64,000 nucleotides of DNA from Ferrimonas balearica DSM 9799 (GTDB lineage Bacteria; Pseudomonadota; Gammaproteobacteria; Enterobacterales; Shewanellaceae): assembly GCF_000148645.1 (NCBI RefSeq), contig NC_014541.1:1054001-1118000 (forward strand). The letters run 5' to 3'. Made by a program: the position numbers and the translations under genes. Of the stretch, positions 42,248-50,964 are shown piece by piece. The first letter of the stretch is position 1. Each line of letters opens with the position of its first letter. Under the pieces are notes generated by a model. The model did not search any database. It saw nothing but the letters and a program-made list of their open reading frames with translations, and was not told the DNA's origin.

Positions 42248-43597
42248 CTAGGCGGCCTGGTGTTCAGAACGCAGGGTAATCACGCTGCGGATCAGGTTTT
42301 GGGCCAGGGTGACCGACCAGAACTGGCCCGCCAGAGTCAGCACCAGGTAGTCCGGCTCCAGGGTCACCAGCCCGTTGTCCTGCCAGGCCCGGAACAGAGG
42401 TAACAAAGTCGGGTACAGGTCGTCACCGGCCACCCGCTCAAGGGCACGGCGGGACAATACGCCATGATCAAATGCCGCTTTGATGTGACCCTGCAATGCC
42501 TGACCGGCGGGGGCTCGCAGCAGCATCGGTACCGGGTAGCGTTCGGCGTGAATCGCGTCGAGGTAATCCTCCATCTTGCGCGTCTGCATCATCTGCAGGC
42601 CAGCCACGTTGCCACCGCCCCCGGCGCCCAGCGGCAGGATCTCGGCGGTGGTTTTGGCGAGGCTGTTGTAGAGGCTGCGCTCGCGGTTATCCCGGGCCCA
42701 GTGATTGATGCTGAGGCGCCGTTGGTGATGGATGGCCATAAAGCGCACACCCTGTTCAAACATCGTGGCTTTGGTGGCGGTATCCGCGGGCGGTGGCAGC
42801 TTGCCCTGCTCAACCTGTCGGTGCATCGGCAGTCCCTGCATGTCGATAAGCTGGTAGAGGTCAACGCCGTGGGCCCCGCTCTCCAGGTAGTCCGCCAGAT
42901 CCTGCTGCCAGACCTCCAGGCTTTGATGTGGCAGCCCGTAAAGCAGGTCAATCACGATGGGGGCACTGTTGTAGGCCACTATCTCCTGGATCCGGCGCAT
43001 CACCACATCACCATCGTCGAGCCGCCTGGCAGCCCGCCGTACCTGGCTGTTGAAACTCTGCACGCCAAAGGAGAAACGGTTAAAACCGCCGGCGAGAGCG
43101 GACTCAAATTTGGCCCGGTCGAAGCCATTGACGCGCCCCTCCAGAGTGATTTCGCAATCCGGCGCCAGTGGGAAGTGCTGGCGCAGCATCTGCCCCAGCT
43201 GCTGTAACTGAGTGGCGCTCAGATCGGTGGGGGTACCACCACCGATGTAGACCGCCTGAAAGGGAGCCGCCTGACTCCAGGGCTGCGCGGCCTTGTGCCG
43301 GATCTCCCGACACAGCGCATCGAAATACTGGTCTATCAGCGACTGGCTGGAGGCGTACTGGAAGAAGTTGCAGTAACTGCAGCGCACGCGACAGAAGGGG
43401 ATATGAACGTACAGGCAGCGTGTGTCCCCCGGCTGTCCGGCGCCATCCAGTGCTTGTTGCAGGGCGGTTTGAACCTGGGAACCGGGTACGACCTCGCTGT
43501 CGCTGCCAGCGTGGGCGCCGTGTTTGCGGGCAAAGGCGTATCTCAGAGGGTCGGGGGTGGATTGACCGACCAGTTGGGGGTCGTTCAGGTCGAGCAT
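42248..43597 (-). CDS. hutW: Radical SAM heme-degradation enzyme HutW/ChuW family
   Basis: The 449-residue protein has a radical SAM cluster motif CRVRCSYC (Cys69, 73, 76), then YIGGGTPTDLSATQL, the HemN-like FSFGVQSFNSQVRR and IDLLYGLPHQ. Together with the C-terminal region (LPLGAGGGGNVAG) this fits HutW/ChuW, which opens heme anaerobically to release iron, rather than coproporphyrinogen oxidase HemN. A Fur-like box lies upstream, consistent with iron-controlled heme use. The usual partners hutX and hutZ are not next to it. Confidence 0.88.
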   Translation of the reverse strand: MLDLNDPQLVGQSTPDPLRYAFARKHGAHAGSDSEVVPGSQVQTALQQALDGAGQPGDTRCLYVHIPFCRVRCSYCNFFQYASSQSLIDQYFDALCREIRHKAAQPWSQAAPFQAVYIGGGTPTDLSATQLQQLGQMLRQHFPLAPDCEITLEGRVNGFDRAKFESALAGGFNRFSFGVQSFNSQVRRAARRLDDGDVVMRRIQEIVAYNSAPIVIDLLYGLPHQSLEVWQQDLADYLESGAHGVDLYQLIDMQGLPMHRQVEQGKLPPPADTATKATMFEQGVRFMAIHHQRRLSINHWARDNRERSLYNSLAKTTAEILPLGAGGGGNVAGLQMMQTRKMEDYLDAIHAERYPVPMLLRAPAGQALQGHIKAAFDHGVLSRRALERVAGDDLYPTLLPLFRAWQDNGLVTLEPDYLVLTLAGQFWSVTLAQNLIRSVITLRSEHQAA

Positions 43598-43659
43598 GCT
43601 GGCTCCCTATTGCCGATGAACCGATTGGGTAGGCGCACTCTACCAAAAGAGAATCGTAG

Positions 43660-43679
43660 TGCAAATGAGAATTAATTGC
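43660..43679 (-). promoter_or_regulatory. Fur-type iron box upstream of hutW
   Basis: AATGAGAATTAATT within a partly palindromic GCAA...TTGC stretch resembles Fur boxes of gammaproteobacteria (ATTCTCATTTGCA on the other strand). A second GAGAAT lies 17 bases away at 43650-43655. It sits in the divergent hutW/prpE interval and is nearer hutW. I see nothing else definite in 43598-43810. Confidence 0.65.
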
Positions 43680-43810
43680 GTTAGTTGATCTGGCGCAGGC
43701 TGAGCACAACCCGCAAGCGGCATCAGTAGCCTTAGGTCTAATGGGGCTTTGCCATTACCCCTGCTAAAAAAACCGGGACAGGCACAGCGTCGTGTCGAAA
43801 GGAGGCAAAG

Positions 43811-45718
43811 ATGACGTCTATCCGGGCATTGCAGCAACGCGCCAAGATCGAACCCCAAGAATTCTGGGCCGAAGCCGCCGAAGGCATCCACTGGGACCAA
43901 CCCTGGCAGCAGGTGCTGGATGACCGTGCGGCGCCGCTCTATCGCTGGTTCGACGGGGCCATGATCAACACCTGCTATAACGCCGTTGACCGCCACGTTG
44001 AGGCGGGCTTTGGTGATCAGGTGGCGATCCACTACGACAGCCCGGTGACCGATACCGCCTACGCCATCACCTATGCCGAGTTGCAGGCTCAGGTGGCGCG
44101 GCTGGCGGGGGCGCTGCGGGCCCAGGGGGTGGAGAAGAGCGACCGCGTCGTCATCTACATGCCGATGGTGCCGGAAACCGTATACGCCATGTTGGCCTGT
44201 GCCCGCCTCGGTGCCATCCACTCCGTGGTGTTTGGCGGCTTTGCCGCCGCGGAGTTGGCGACCCGAATTGACGACGCTTGCCCGAAGCTGGTGCTGTCCG
44301 CCTCCTGCGGCATTGAACCCTCCGGTGTGGTGCCCTACAAGCCGCTGCTGGATAACGCCCTGGAGCTGGCTCAGCATCCGGTTGAGCGCTGCCTGATCCT
44401 GCAACGTCCGCAATGCAGTGCGGTCCTGCATGAGGGGCGGGATCTGGACTGGCACCAGGCCCAACATGGGGTGGAACCGGCCGACTGTGTGCCGGTCGCC
44501 GCCACGGATCCGCTCTATATCCTCTACACCTCCGGCACCACCGGTACCCCCAAAGGGGTGGTGCGGGACAATGGCGGCCATGCGGTGGCGCTGCACTGGT
44601 CGATGAAAGCGATCTACGACATCGACCCGGGGGACACCTTCTGGGCGGCGTCCGATGTGGGCTGGGTGGTGGGTCACTCCTACATCGTTTATGGCCCGCT
44701 GCTGGCCCGCGCCACCACCGTGCTTTATGAAGGCAAGCCGGTGGGCACGCCGGACCCCGGCGCGTTCTGGCGGGTGATTGAGCAGTATCAGGTCAAAAGC
44801 TTCTTTACCGCCCCCACCGCCATCCGCGCCATCAAGCGGGAAGACCCCAATACCGAGTACCTGCAGCGGTACGACATCAGCACCCTCAAAGCACTCTATC
44901 TGGCCGGTGAGCGTTGTGATCCGGACACCCTGAACTGGGCGATGGACACCCTTAAGGTGCCGGTGGTGGATCACTGGTGGCAAACCGAAACCGGCTGGGC
45001 CATCTGCGCCAATCCGCTGGGTATTGAACCGTTGCCCATTAAGGCCGGCTCTCCGTCCCTGGCGGTGCCGGGTTACCAGGTGGAGGTGCTGGATGAGGAG
45101 GGCAACCCGATGGCCGCCGGGCAGAGTGGGGCGATCGCCATCCGCCTGCCGTTGCCACCGGGCACCCTGCCTACGCTGTGGGGCAATGATCAGCGTTACA
45201 TCGACAGCTACCTGAGCCGCTATCCCGGCTACTACCTGACCGGCGATGCCGGCTATCAGGATGAGGAGGGCTACCTCTACATCATGAGCCGCATCGACGA
45301 CATCATTAACGTGGCAGGCCACCGCCTCTCCACCGGTCGCTTCGAGGAGGTGCTGGCGCAGCATCCGGCAGTGGCGGAAGTGGCGGTGATCGGCGTTGCT
45401 GACAAGCTCAAAGGGCAGGTGCCGCTGGGCCTGGTGGTGCTCAAATCCGGCGTTGAGCTTGGCGAGGATGAGCTGTATCAGCAGCTGATTGCGCTGGTGC
45501 GTAAGGAGATTGGCCCGGTGGCGGCGTTTAAGCTGGTCAGCGTGATCAACAAACTGCCGAAAACCCGCTCCGGCAAGATCCTCCGTGGCACCATGCGCAA
45601 GATGGCAGACAATCAGGACTACGTTGTGCCCGCCACCATCGAAGACCCGGCGGCGCTGGACCTGGTGCACAACACCCTGGTGCGACTGGGCTACGGCAAG
45701 GGACGGGTGACCGGATAA
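43811..45718 (+). CDS. prpE: Propionyl-CoA synthetase (AMP-forming)
   Basis: PrpE activates propionate to propionyl-CoA through an acyl-adenylate. The 635-residue ANL-family enzyme starts at ATG after AGGAGG. It shows the adenylation motif YTSGTTGTPKGVVRDNGGHA, with the RDNGGH continuation typical of PrpE rather than Acs, WWQTETGWAI, YLTGDAGYQDEEGYLYIMSR, and KTRSGKILRG with the acetylatable catalytic Lys near residue 588. No prpBCD genes are adjacent. It could accept acetate or branched short acids as well. Confidence 0.92.
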   Translation: MTSIRALQQRAKIEPQEFWAEAAEGIHWDQPWQQVLDDRAAPLYRWFDGAMINTCYNAVDRHVEAGFGDQVAIHYDSPVTDTAYAITYAELQAQVARLAGALRAQGVEKSDRVVIYMPMVPETVYAMLACARLGAIHSVVFGGFAAAELATRIDDACPKLVLSASCGIEPSGVVPYKPLLDNALELAQHPVERCLILQRPQCSAVLHEGRDLDWHQAQHGVEPADCVPVAATDPLYILYTSGTTGTPKGVVRDNGGHAVALHWSMKAIYDIDPGDTFWAASDVGWVVGHSYIVYGPLLARATTVLYEGKPVGTPDPGAFWRVIEQYQVKSFFTAPTAIRAIKREDPNTEYLQRYDISTLKALYLAGERCDPDTLNWAMDTLKVPVVDHWWQTETGWAICANPLGIEPLPIKAGSPSLAVPGYQVEVLDEEGNPMAAGQSGAIAIRLPLPPGTLPTLWGNDQRYIDSYLSRYPGYYLTGDAGYQDEEGYLYIMSRIDDIINVAGHRLSTGRFEEVLAQHPAVAEVAVIGVADKLKGQVPLGLVVLKSGVELGEDELYQQLIALVRKEIGPVAAFKLVSVINKLPKTRSGKILRGTMRKMADNQDYVVPATIEDPAALDLVHNTLVRLGYGKGRVTG

Positions 45719-45732
45719 CCGGCGATGACAAA

Positions 45733-45766
45733 CAAAAAACGCCGCTCATTTGGGCGGCGTTTTTGC
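45733..45766. terminator. Bidirectional terminator between prpE and menA
   Basis: An 8-bp stem AACGCCGC/GCGGCGTT is flanked by A-run and T-run, so it can serve both convergent genes. Confidence 0.9.
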
Positions 45767-45783
45767 GTTTAGCGCGAATGGGC

Positions 45784-46674
45784 TCAGGCCATCCAGCGGG
45801 CCAGGATCAGGCCCAGGCTGCACAGCAGGCTGTATACCAGAGTCAGCTGGGCGGTACGGCCCAGCAGCGGGTTCAGGGCTGCGCCTTCGGTTTGCTCAAA
45901 CGCACTGGCCAGCTTCACGGCCATAGGCGCGGCGATGGCCGCCAACAGCACGGTCTGTCCCGGCAGGGCACCCAGCAACCAGGCTACGGTGATCATCAGG
46001 AAAGGCAGCAGCACCAGCGCACGGTACAGCATTCGGGCACTGTGCTGGCCGATGCGCACGGCCAGGGTGCGTTTGCCCGCTTCGGTGTCGGTGGCGATAT
46101 CGCGGGTGTTGTTCACCAGCATGATGGCCGCGTTATACAGACCCAGGGCGGAAGCCAGCAGCCACGCTGGCAGGTCGGTGTGACCGGTCTGGATAAAGTA
46201 CACCCCCACCACGGCCACCAGACCGAAGTAAACAAAGGCCGCCACCTCACCCAGCCCCAGTGACGCGATGGGGTAGGGGCCGCCGGAGTAGCCCAGCGCC
46301 CCGGCCACCGCCAGCGCCGCCAGCACCGCGATGGGCCAGCCGCCGACGTAGATCAGATAGAGGCCGACCGCCACCGCCAGTACCAGGCTCAGTGCCATGG
46401 CATTGCGCACGGCCGTAGGGGCCAGCAGGCCCGCCTGAGTCACCCGGGTCGGGCCCAGGCGCGCTTCGGTGTCGACGCCGCTTTTAAAGTCGAAGTAGTC
46501 GTTGGCCAGGTTGACGCCAATCTGCAGCAACACGCCGCACAGCATGGCACAGCCCGCCACCAGCCAGGAGAACTGGCCTTGATACCAGGCCAGCACATTA
46601 CCGAGCAACAGAGGGCTGATCGCCGCGGGCAAAGTTCGGGGGCGGATCGCCATGAGCCAATATTGGAATTGCAT
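45784..46674 (-). CDS. menA: 1,4-dihydroxy-2-naphthoate polyprenyltransferase
   Basis: MenA prenylates dihydroxynaphthoate to demethylmenaquinone in the inner membrane. I chose the ATG at 46674 (MQFQYWLMAIRPRTLPAAIS), giving 296 residues; upstream in-frame sequence lacks family similarity. The prenyl-diphosphate motif reads VNLANDYFDFKSGVDTEARL, and the second motif NNTRDIATDTEAGKRTLAV. About eight hydrophobic segments are visible. Menaquinone supports anaerobic respiration, in keeping with the suggested lifestyle. Confidence 0.94.
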   Translation of the reverse strand: MQFQYWLMAIRPRTLPAAISPLLLGNVLAWYQGQFSWLVAGCAMLCGVLLQIGVNLANDYFDFKSGVDTEARLGPTRVTQAGLLAPTAVRNAMALSLVLAVAVGLYLIYVGGWPIAVLAALAVAGALGYSGGPYPIASLGLGEVAAFVYFGLVAVVGVYFIQTGHTDLPAWLLASALGLYNAAIMLVNNTRDIATDTEAGKRTLAVRIGQHSARMLYRALVLLPFLMITVAWLLGALPGQTVLLAAIAAPMAVKLASAFEQTEGAALNPLLGRTAQLTLVYSLLCSLGLILARWMA

Positions 46675-46855
46675 TGATAACGCAGTTGAAAAAAAACAGG
46701 TACGCGAAGTGTACCTTGTCGGCACACAAAAGACTCCGATCACCCTCACGGAGGTTTCCAAGCAGCAGTAATACCCTTTGCACGGAGGATCACAGAAATT
46801 TCTCCCACCATGAGCCACAGTGACCGGACAATCACTCAAGGAAAGGCATCTAAAC

Positions 46856-47758
46856 GTGATTCAATTTGTCGACCAGGTGATTCTGGTTACTGGCGCGGCC
46901 CGGGGATTGGGTCGTGCTTATACGCTGGCGCTGGCGGAGCGCGGTGCCCATGTGGTGGCGCTGGACTCCGGTTGCGATACCGATGGCGAGGGACGTGATC
47001 CGGCCTTTCTCGAGGACGTGATCGAGCTTGCCCACGATATGGGGGCCGAGGTGATTGGCCACTGTGTCGATGTGCGCGACCCGGAAGCCCTGCAGCAGGT
47101 GGTACAGGATACCCTCAAGCGTTTTGGCCGGATTGACGGCCTGGTTTGCAACGCCGGGGTGCTGATCTGCCAGGAAGAGCTGGGCACCGACCTGGGCCTG
47201 TACCGCCGCCATATGGATGGCAACTACTTCACCACGCTGGCCAGCATTCAGGCGGTCTGGCCGGTGATGCAGGCGCAGGGCTACGGTCGCATTATGGTGA
47301 CCTCCGGCTTCTCCGCCCTGTACGGCGATGACCGCATGGCCGGTTACGCCGCCTCCAACGCGGCCAATCTGGCACTGGTGCGTAGCCTTCACGTCAAAGC
47401 CAACGAAGCGGGGATCCGCATCAACGCCCTGTGTCCGGCCTGCTACAGCCGCCTTTCCAAACGCTGGGTCCTGCCGGAGCAAGCGGATGAGATGACGCCG
47501 GATACCGTGGTGCCAGCGATGTTGTGGCTGATGTCGCGACGGGCCCCCAACGGCGAGGTGATCACCGCTGGCGGTGGCCACTACGCATTGGCGGGCGTGC
47601 AGGAGGGGGTGGGATTGCGGCTGGAGCCGGCGGAGCGTCGTCCGGAAACCCTGGCGAGCCTGTGGCCCAACCTGAAGTCCAGCCCGAAAACCCAGAGTTA
47701 CGACAGTTTCGCCCAGCGCCTGGCCCGCACCATGCGCAGTGTCATCGAGGGGCGCTAG
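46856..47758 (+). CDS. SDR-family protein with altered catalytic residues
   Basis: The 300-residue Rossmann protein (GTG start at 46856; a GTG at 46820 is an alternative) has an intact NAD(P) motif LVTGAARGLGRAY and VCNAGV, and most resembles 3-hydroxyacyl-CoA dehydrogenase domains of multifunctional enzyme type 2. Tyr164 is kept, but the Lys four residues on is Asn168 (YAASN), and the Ser thirteen before Tyr is Gly151, with Ser at 150. So it probably cannot work as a normal dehydrogenase. An extra C-terminal 60 residues follow the Rossmann fold. tesB follows after 60 bases. Confidence 0.82.
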   Translation: MIQFVDQVILVTGAARGLGRAYTLALAERGAHVVALDSGCDTDGEGRDPAFLEDVIELAHDMGAEVIGHCVDVRDPEALQQVVQDTLKRFGRIDGLVCNAGVLICQEELGTDLGLYRRHMDGNYFTTLASIQAVWPVMQAQGYGRIMVTSGFSALYGDDRMAGYAASNAANLALVRSLHVKANEAGIRINALCPACYSRLSKRWVLPEQADEMTPDTVVPAMLWLMSRRAPNGEVITAGGGHYALAGVQEGVGLRLEPAERRPETLASLWPNLKSSPKTQSYDSFAQRLARTMRSVIEGR

Positions 47759-47818
47759 AAATTCGGCGGATTTGCCAGTAGCGTATTGCCTCTTGTGCTC
47801 ACTGAAGTGGAATACGCG

Positions 47819-48694
47819 ATGTCAGATACGCTTAATCGCCTGCTCGGGATCCTGTCCCTGGAGCAACTGGAAGATGGCCTGTTCCGTGGCCAGACCCTGG
47901 ACCTGGGCTTTGGTCACCTGTTTGGTGGCCAGGTGCTGGGCCAGGCCCTCAGCGCCGCCAAGGAGACCGTGGCGGCAGAACGCTCGGTTCACTCTTTCCA
48001 CTCCTACTTCCTTCGCCCCGGCGACCTGTCCCGTCCGGTTCTCTACGAGGTGGAGAGCCTGCGCGACGGCGGCAGTTTCAGCGCCCGCCGGGTCAGTGCC
48101 ATTCAGCACGGCCGCCCGATCTTCTACATGACCGCCTCCTTTCAGGGAGAGGAGCCCGGGTTTGAACACCAGGATCCGATGCCCCAGGTGCCCGGCCCCG
48201 AGGGGTTGCCCAATCAGCATGACCTGGCCAAAGTGCTGGCGGACAAACTGCCCAAAAGCCTGATGGAGCGCTACCTGGATAACGCCGCCATCGAGATGCG
48301 CCTGGTGGAGCAGATCGACCCGTTCCGGCCCAAGGCCAGCGAGCCGCGCCGTTACGTCTGGATGCGCACCCAGGGCAAGCTGCCGGATGACCCGCGCCTG
48401 CACCGCTACCTCCTGGCCTACGCCTCTGACTTCAATTTCCTGGTCACTGCGCTGCAGCCTCATGGCCTGTCCTGGCTCGACCCGCGCCTGAAGGTTGCCA
48501 CCATCGACCACGCCATGTGGTACCACCGCCCGTTCCGCTTTGACGAATGGGTGCTATACGCCATCGACAGCCCCAATGCCACCAACAGCCGTGGCCTGGT
48601 GCGGGGCCAGTTCTTCAATCAGAAGGGGGAGCTGATCGCCAGTGCGGTGCAGGAGGGTTTGATGCGCCAGCAGAAGAAAATCCCCAAAGTGTGA
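47819..48694 (+). CDS. tesB: Acyl-CoA thioesterase II
   Basis: TesB hydrolyses medium- and long-chain acyl-CoA to free acid and CoA. With the ATG at 47819 the protein has 291 residues and is collinear with E. coli TesB through double hot-dog domains: GLFRGQTLDLGFGHLFGGQ, VHSFHSYFLRPGD, RDGGSFSARRVSAIQ, LLAYASDFNFL (catalytic Asp) and TIDHAMWYHRPFR. An 11-residue upstream extension is not conserved. It may be co-transcribed with the preceding SDR gene. Confidence 0.95.
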   Translation: MSDTLNRLLGILSLEQLEDGLFRGQTLDLGFGHLFGGQVLGQALSAAKETVAAERSVHSFHSYFLRPGDLSRPVLYEVESLRDGGSFSARRVSAIQHGRPIFYMTASFQGEEPGFEHQDPMPQVPGPEGLPNQHDLAKVLADKLPKSLMERYLDNAAIEMRLVEQIDPFRPKASEPRRYVWMRTQGKLPDDPRLHRYLLAYASDFNFLVTALQPHGLSWLDPRLKVATIDHAMWYHRPFRFDEWVLYAIDSPNATNSRGLVRGQFFNQKGELIASAVQEGLMRQQKKIPKV

Positions 48695-48782
48695 AACACA
48701 TCACCACCGTGCCCCATTGCGGCACGGCGGTTTTTTGTTACATTGCCTCTCCCCGCCTTTCACAAGCGGGGAACTCGGATGA

Positions 48783-48956
48783 AGGTATCAGGAGAGTGGT
48801 GGCCCAGCCGCCCGCCGAAGAAGTAAATCTTTCAGGCGTCGGGAGTTCCCGATGAGGACTGTTACTGGACGAGCCTCTGGAGAGATCCATTGATTTGGAC
48901 GCCGAAGGCGCAAGCGGCTATGCCGTGAAACGCTCAGGCAAAAGGACAGAGGTGCT
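48783..48956 (+). promoter_or_regulatory. Tandem glycine riboswitch
   Basis: There are two consecutive glycine aptamers. The first runs about 48785-48868 with GGAGAGTGG, CGCCGAAG, TTCAGGC and GGACTGTTACTGGACGA. The second runs about 48873-48956 with CTCTGGAGAGATCC, ACGCCGAAGG, GCTCAGGCAAAAGGACAGAG. GCCTCTG and CAGAGGTGC close the second P1. The gene behind it is an alanine/glycine:Na+ symporter. The gap 48695-49078 holds this element, a 10-bp hairpin (48962-48985) and a Shine-Dalgarno hairpin. Confidence 0.93.
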
Positions 48957-48961
48957 GAATA

Positions 48962-48985
48962 CCGCCATCGATCTCTCGATGGCGG
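48962..48985 (+). repeat. Hairpin after the glycine riboswitch
   Basis: A perfect 10-bp stem CCGCCATCGA/TCGATGGCGG with loop TCTC lies six bases after the second aptamer. There is no T-run, so it is not a standard terminator. It may insulate or connect the aptamers to the downstream platform. Confidence 0.6.
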
Positions 48986-49030
48986 CCTGCACTGCCGCTG
49001 TATCTCGGGCATTGGTCCCGGTCCATCATG

Positions 49031-49074
49031 GTTTCTCCTCTTTGTGTAGTGAGTCGTCACACAGGAGGAAAAAC
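49031..49074 (+). promoter_or_regulatory. Shine-Dalgarno-sequestering hairpin of the glycine transporter gene
   Basis: The segment 49031-49047 (GTTTCTCCTCTTTGTGT) is complementary to 49059-49074, which contains the AGGAGG ribosome site (49063-49068), leaving an 11-base loop. The start ATG is at 49079. This would hide the ribosome site and is the likely expression platform for the upstream riboswitch; the link between the two is inferred. Confidence 0.75.
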
Positions 49075-49078
49075 ACCC

Positions 49079-50440
49079 ATGAACTCACTCGAAAACGCAC
49101 TAGCCACACTGTCATCCTGGGTTTGGGGTCCGCCGTTGCTGATCCTGCTGCTGGGAACCGGTCTGTACTTCACCATCAATCTGGGCATGCTGCAGCTGCG
49201 CGGTCTGCCTCTGTCGTTCAAGCTGATGTTCCAGAAAAGCGGCAGCACCGGTGATGTCAGCCGCTTCAGCGCCCTGTGCACCGCCCTCGCGGCCACCATC
49301 GGTACCGGTAACATTGTCGGTGTGGCCACCGCGGTGAAGCTGGGCGGCCCTGGGGCCCTGTTCTGGATGTGGCTGGCGGGTTTGCTGGGTATGGCCACCA
49401 AGTACGCCGAGTGCATGCTGGCGGTGAAATACCGCCGCACCGATGACCGCGGCGAGCAGGTCGGTGGTCCGATGTACTACATCGCCCACGGCACCGGCCT
49501 GAACTGGCTGGCTAAGCTGTTTGCCCTGTTTACCCTGCTGGTGGCGTTTTTCGGTATCGGAACCTTCCCCCAGGTGAACGCCATTGTGGACGGCGCCAAT
49601 ATCGCCTTTGCCATCCCCAATACCCTGACCATGGTGGCACTGACCGTGCTGGTCGCGGCTGTGGTTCTGGGGGGCATTAAGCGCATTGCCACCGTCGCCA
49701 CAGCGTTGGTGCCGACCATGGCGATCGGTTACGTGCTGGCCTGTAGTGCACTGTTGCTGCTGAACTGGCAAGCGGTGCCCGGCGCCTTTGCCCTGATTTT
49801 TGAGTCGGCCTTCAACCCGGTTGCGGCCGGAGGCGGTTTTGCCGGCGCCACCGTGATGATGGCGATCCAGTTCGGTATTGCCCGCGGCGTGTTCTCCAAT
49901 GAAGCGGGCCTGGGCAGCGCGCCGATGGCCGCTGCTGCCGCCAAGACCGATTCTCCAGTGGAGCAGGGCCTAGTGTCGATGGCGGGACCGATGCTGGATA
50001 CCCTGATCATCTGCACCCTGACCGGTCTGGCGCTGGTGCTCAGTGGCGCCTGGCAGGGCGACACCGCCGGTGCGGCCATGACCTCTGAGGCGTTCAATAC
50101 CGCACTCTCCTCCTTTATCGGCACCAAGATCATCACCGTGGCGCTGCTGTTCTTCGCCTTCACCACCATCCTGGGCTGGTGTTACTACGGTGAACGGGCG
50201 GTGCTGTTCCTGGTGGGTGAACGCGGCCGCTTCCCCTACCGCGTGGTGTTTGTGGCGCTGGTGGCGGTCGGCGGCCTGCTGCAACTGGAGCTGATCTGGC
50301 TGCTGGCGGACGTGGTGAACGGCCTGATGGCGGTGCCGAATCTGATCGCGCTGCTGCTGTTGCGCAAGGAGATCCTGGCGGATACCCGTGCCTATCTGGC
50401 CGCTCGCGCACAGGCCGCGTCGGATCCACAACCGGCCTGA
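49079..50440 (+). CDS. Alanine/glycine:Na+ symporter (AGCS family)
   Basis: The 453-residue inner-membrane protein starts at the ATG behind AGGAGG. AGCS motifs are clear: GTGLYFTINLGMLQLRG, FSALCTALAATIGTGNIVGV, MWLAGLLGMATKYAECMLAV, GGPMYYIAHG and GVFSNEAGLGSAPMAAAAA. About eleven hydrophobic segments. It imports alanine or glycine with Na+. The tandem glycine riboswitch in the leader indicates that glycine is the physiological substrate (inference from regulation). It is followed by an unrelated lipoprotein gene. Confidence 0.94.
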   Translation: MNSLENALATLSSWVWGPPLLILLLGTGLYFTINLGMLQLRGLPLSFKLMFQKSGSTGDVSRFSALCTALAATIGTGNIVGVATAVKLGGPGALFWMWLAGLLGMATKYAECMLAVKYRRTDDRGEQVGGPMYYIAHGTGLNWLAKLFALFTLLVAFFGIGTFPQVNAIVDGANIAFAIPNTLTMVALTVLVAAVVLGGIKRIATVATALVPTMAIGYVLACSALLLLNWQAVPGAFALIFESAFNPVAAGGGFAGATVMMAIQFGIARGVFSNEAGLGSAPMAAAAAKTDSPVEQGLVSMAGPMLDTLIICTLTGLALVLSGAWQGDTAGAAMTSEAFNTALSSFIGTKIITVALLFFAFTTILGWCYYGERAVLFLVGERGRFPYRVVFVALVAVGGLLQLELIWLLADVVNGLMAVPNLIALLLLRKEILADTRAYLAARAQAASDPQPA

Positions 50441-50503
50441 CTTGAGGCAGGCAGAGCCGTTGATTACACTGGGTTGCATGCCCATTACGGAGCCATCTGG
50501 CCA

Positions 50504-50896
50504 ATGATTAAACGACTGCTTTGCCTGCTTTTTGTTGTCACCCTGAGCGGTTGCGTGACCGTCACGCCAACGGAACCGGACTACGTTCGCGTCAGCGGCG
50601 TGATCACCTATAAGGAAGCCACGCTTCTGCCGGATGGGTCCCGCGTGGTGGTGGCGATCATTGACGCCAAAACACCGGGCGTGATCCTGACTCAGAAAGA
50701 GTTTGATGTGGGTAAGCTGCCGGTGCCGTTCTACTTCTCGGTGCCGGAAGACATTCTCGATAAGAAGGCGGAATACGTGGTGTGGGCAGCGGTGCGTGTG
50801 AATGGCCGCCCCATCCTGCAAACCTTCGATCTCTACCCGGTGATCAACAACAAGGAGTTCAGTGCCGAAGTGATGCTGGAACCGATCCAGTCCTGA
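50504..50896 (+). CDS. YbaY-family lipoprotein
   Basis: The 130-residue lipoprotein (ATG at 50504) has signal peptide RLLCLLFVVTLSGC. The mature part, VRVSGVITYKEATLLPDGSR through VPFYFSVPEDI and FDLYPVINNKEF, is one beta-sandwich domain like E. coli YbaY and the YscW pilotin-type domain, but without the Ser/Thr/Pro-rich tail of YbaY. Role unknown, perhaps as a periplasmic or outer-membrane chaperone. It is 63 bases behind the AGCS gene. Confidence 0.82.
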   Translation: MIKRLLCLLFVVTLSGCVTVTPTEPDYVRVSGVITYKEATLLPDGSRVVVAIIDAKTPGVILTQKEFDVGKLPVPFYFSVPEDILDKKAEYVVWAAVRVNGRPILQTFDLYPVINNKEFSAEVMLEPIQS

Positions 50897-50913
50897 TGGC
50901 CTGAGCCAAACAA

Positions 50914-50942
50914 AACGCCCCGCATCGCGGGGCGTTTTTTGT
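50914..50942. terminator. Terminator after the YbaY-family gene
   Basis: A perfect 10-bp stem AACGCCCCGC/GCGGGGCGTT with loop ATC is followed by T. The A-rich 5' side may also serve the convergent ECF operon that ends at 50965. Confidence 0.92.
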
Positions 50943-50964
50943 TATGCCGTCAGACGGGGCTTAA

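Noticed and set aside
46810-46998. ATG behind GGAGG-rich sequence, a 62-codon frame upstream of the SDR gene
   Set aside because: Out of frame with the SDR protein, no recognisable product, and it overlaps the SDR coding region.
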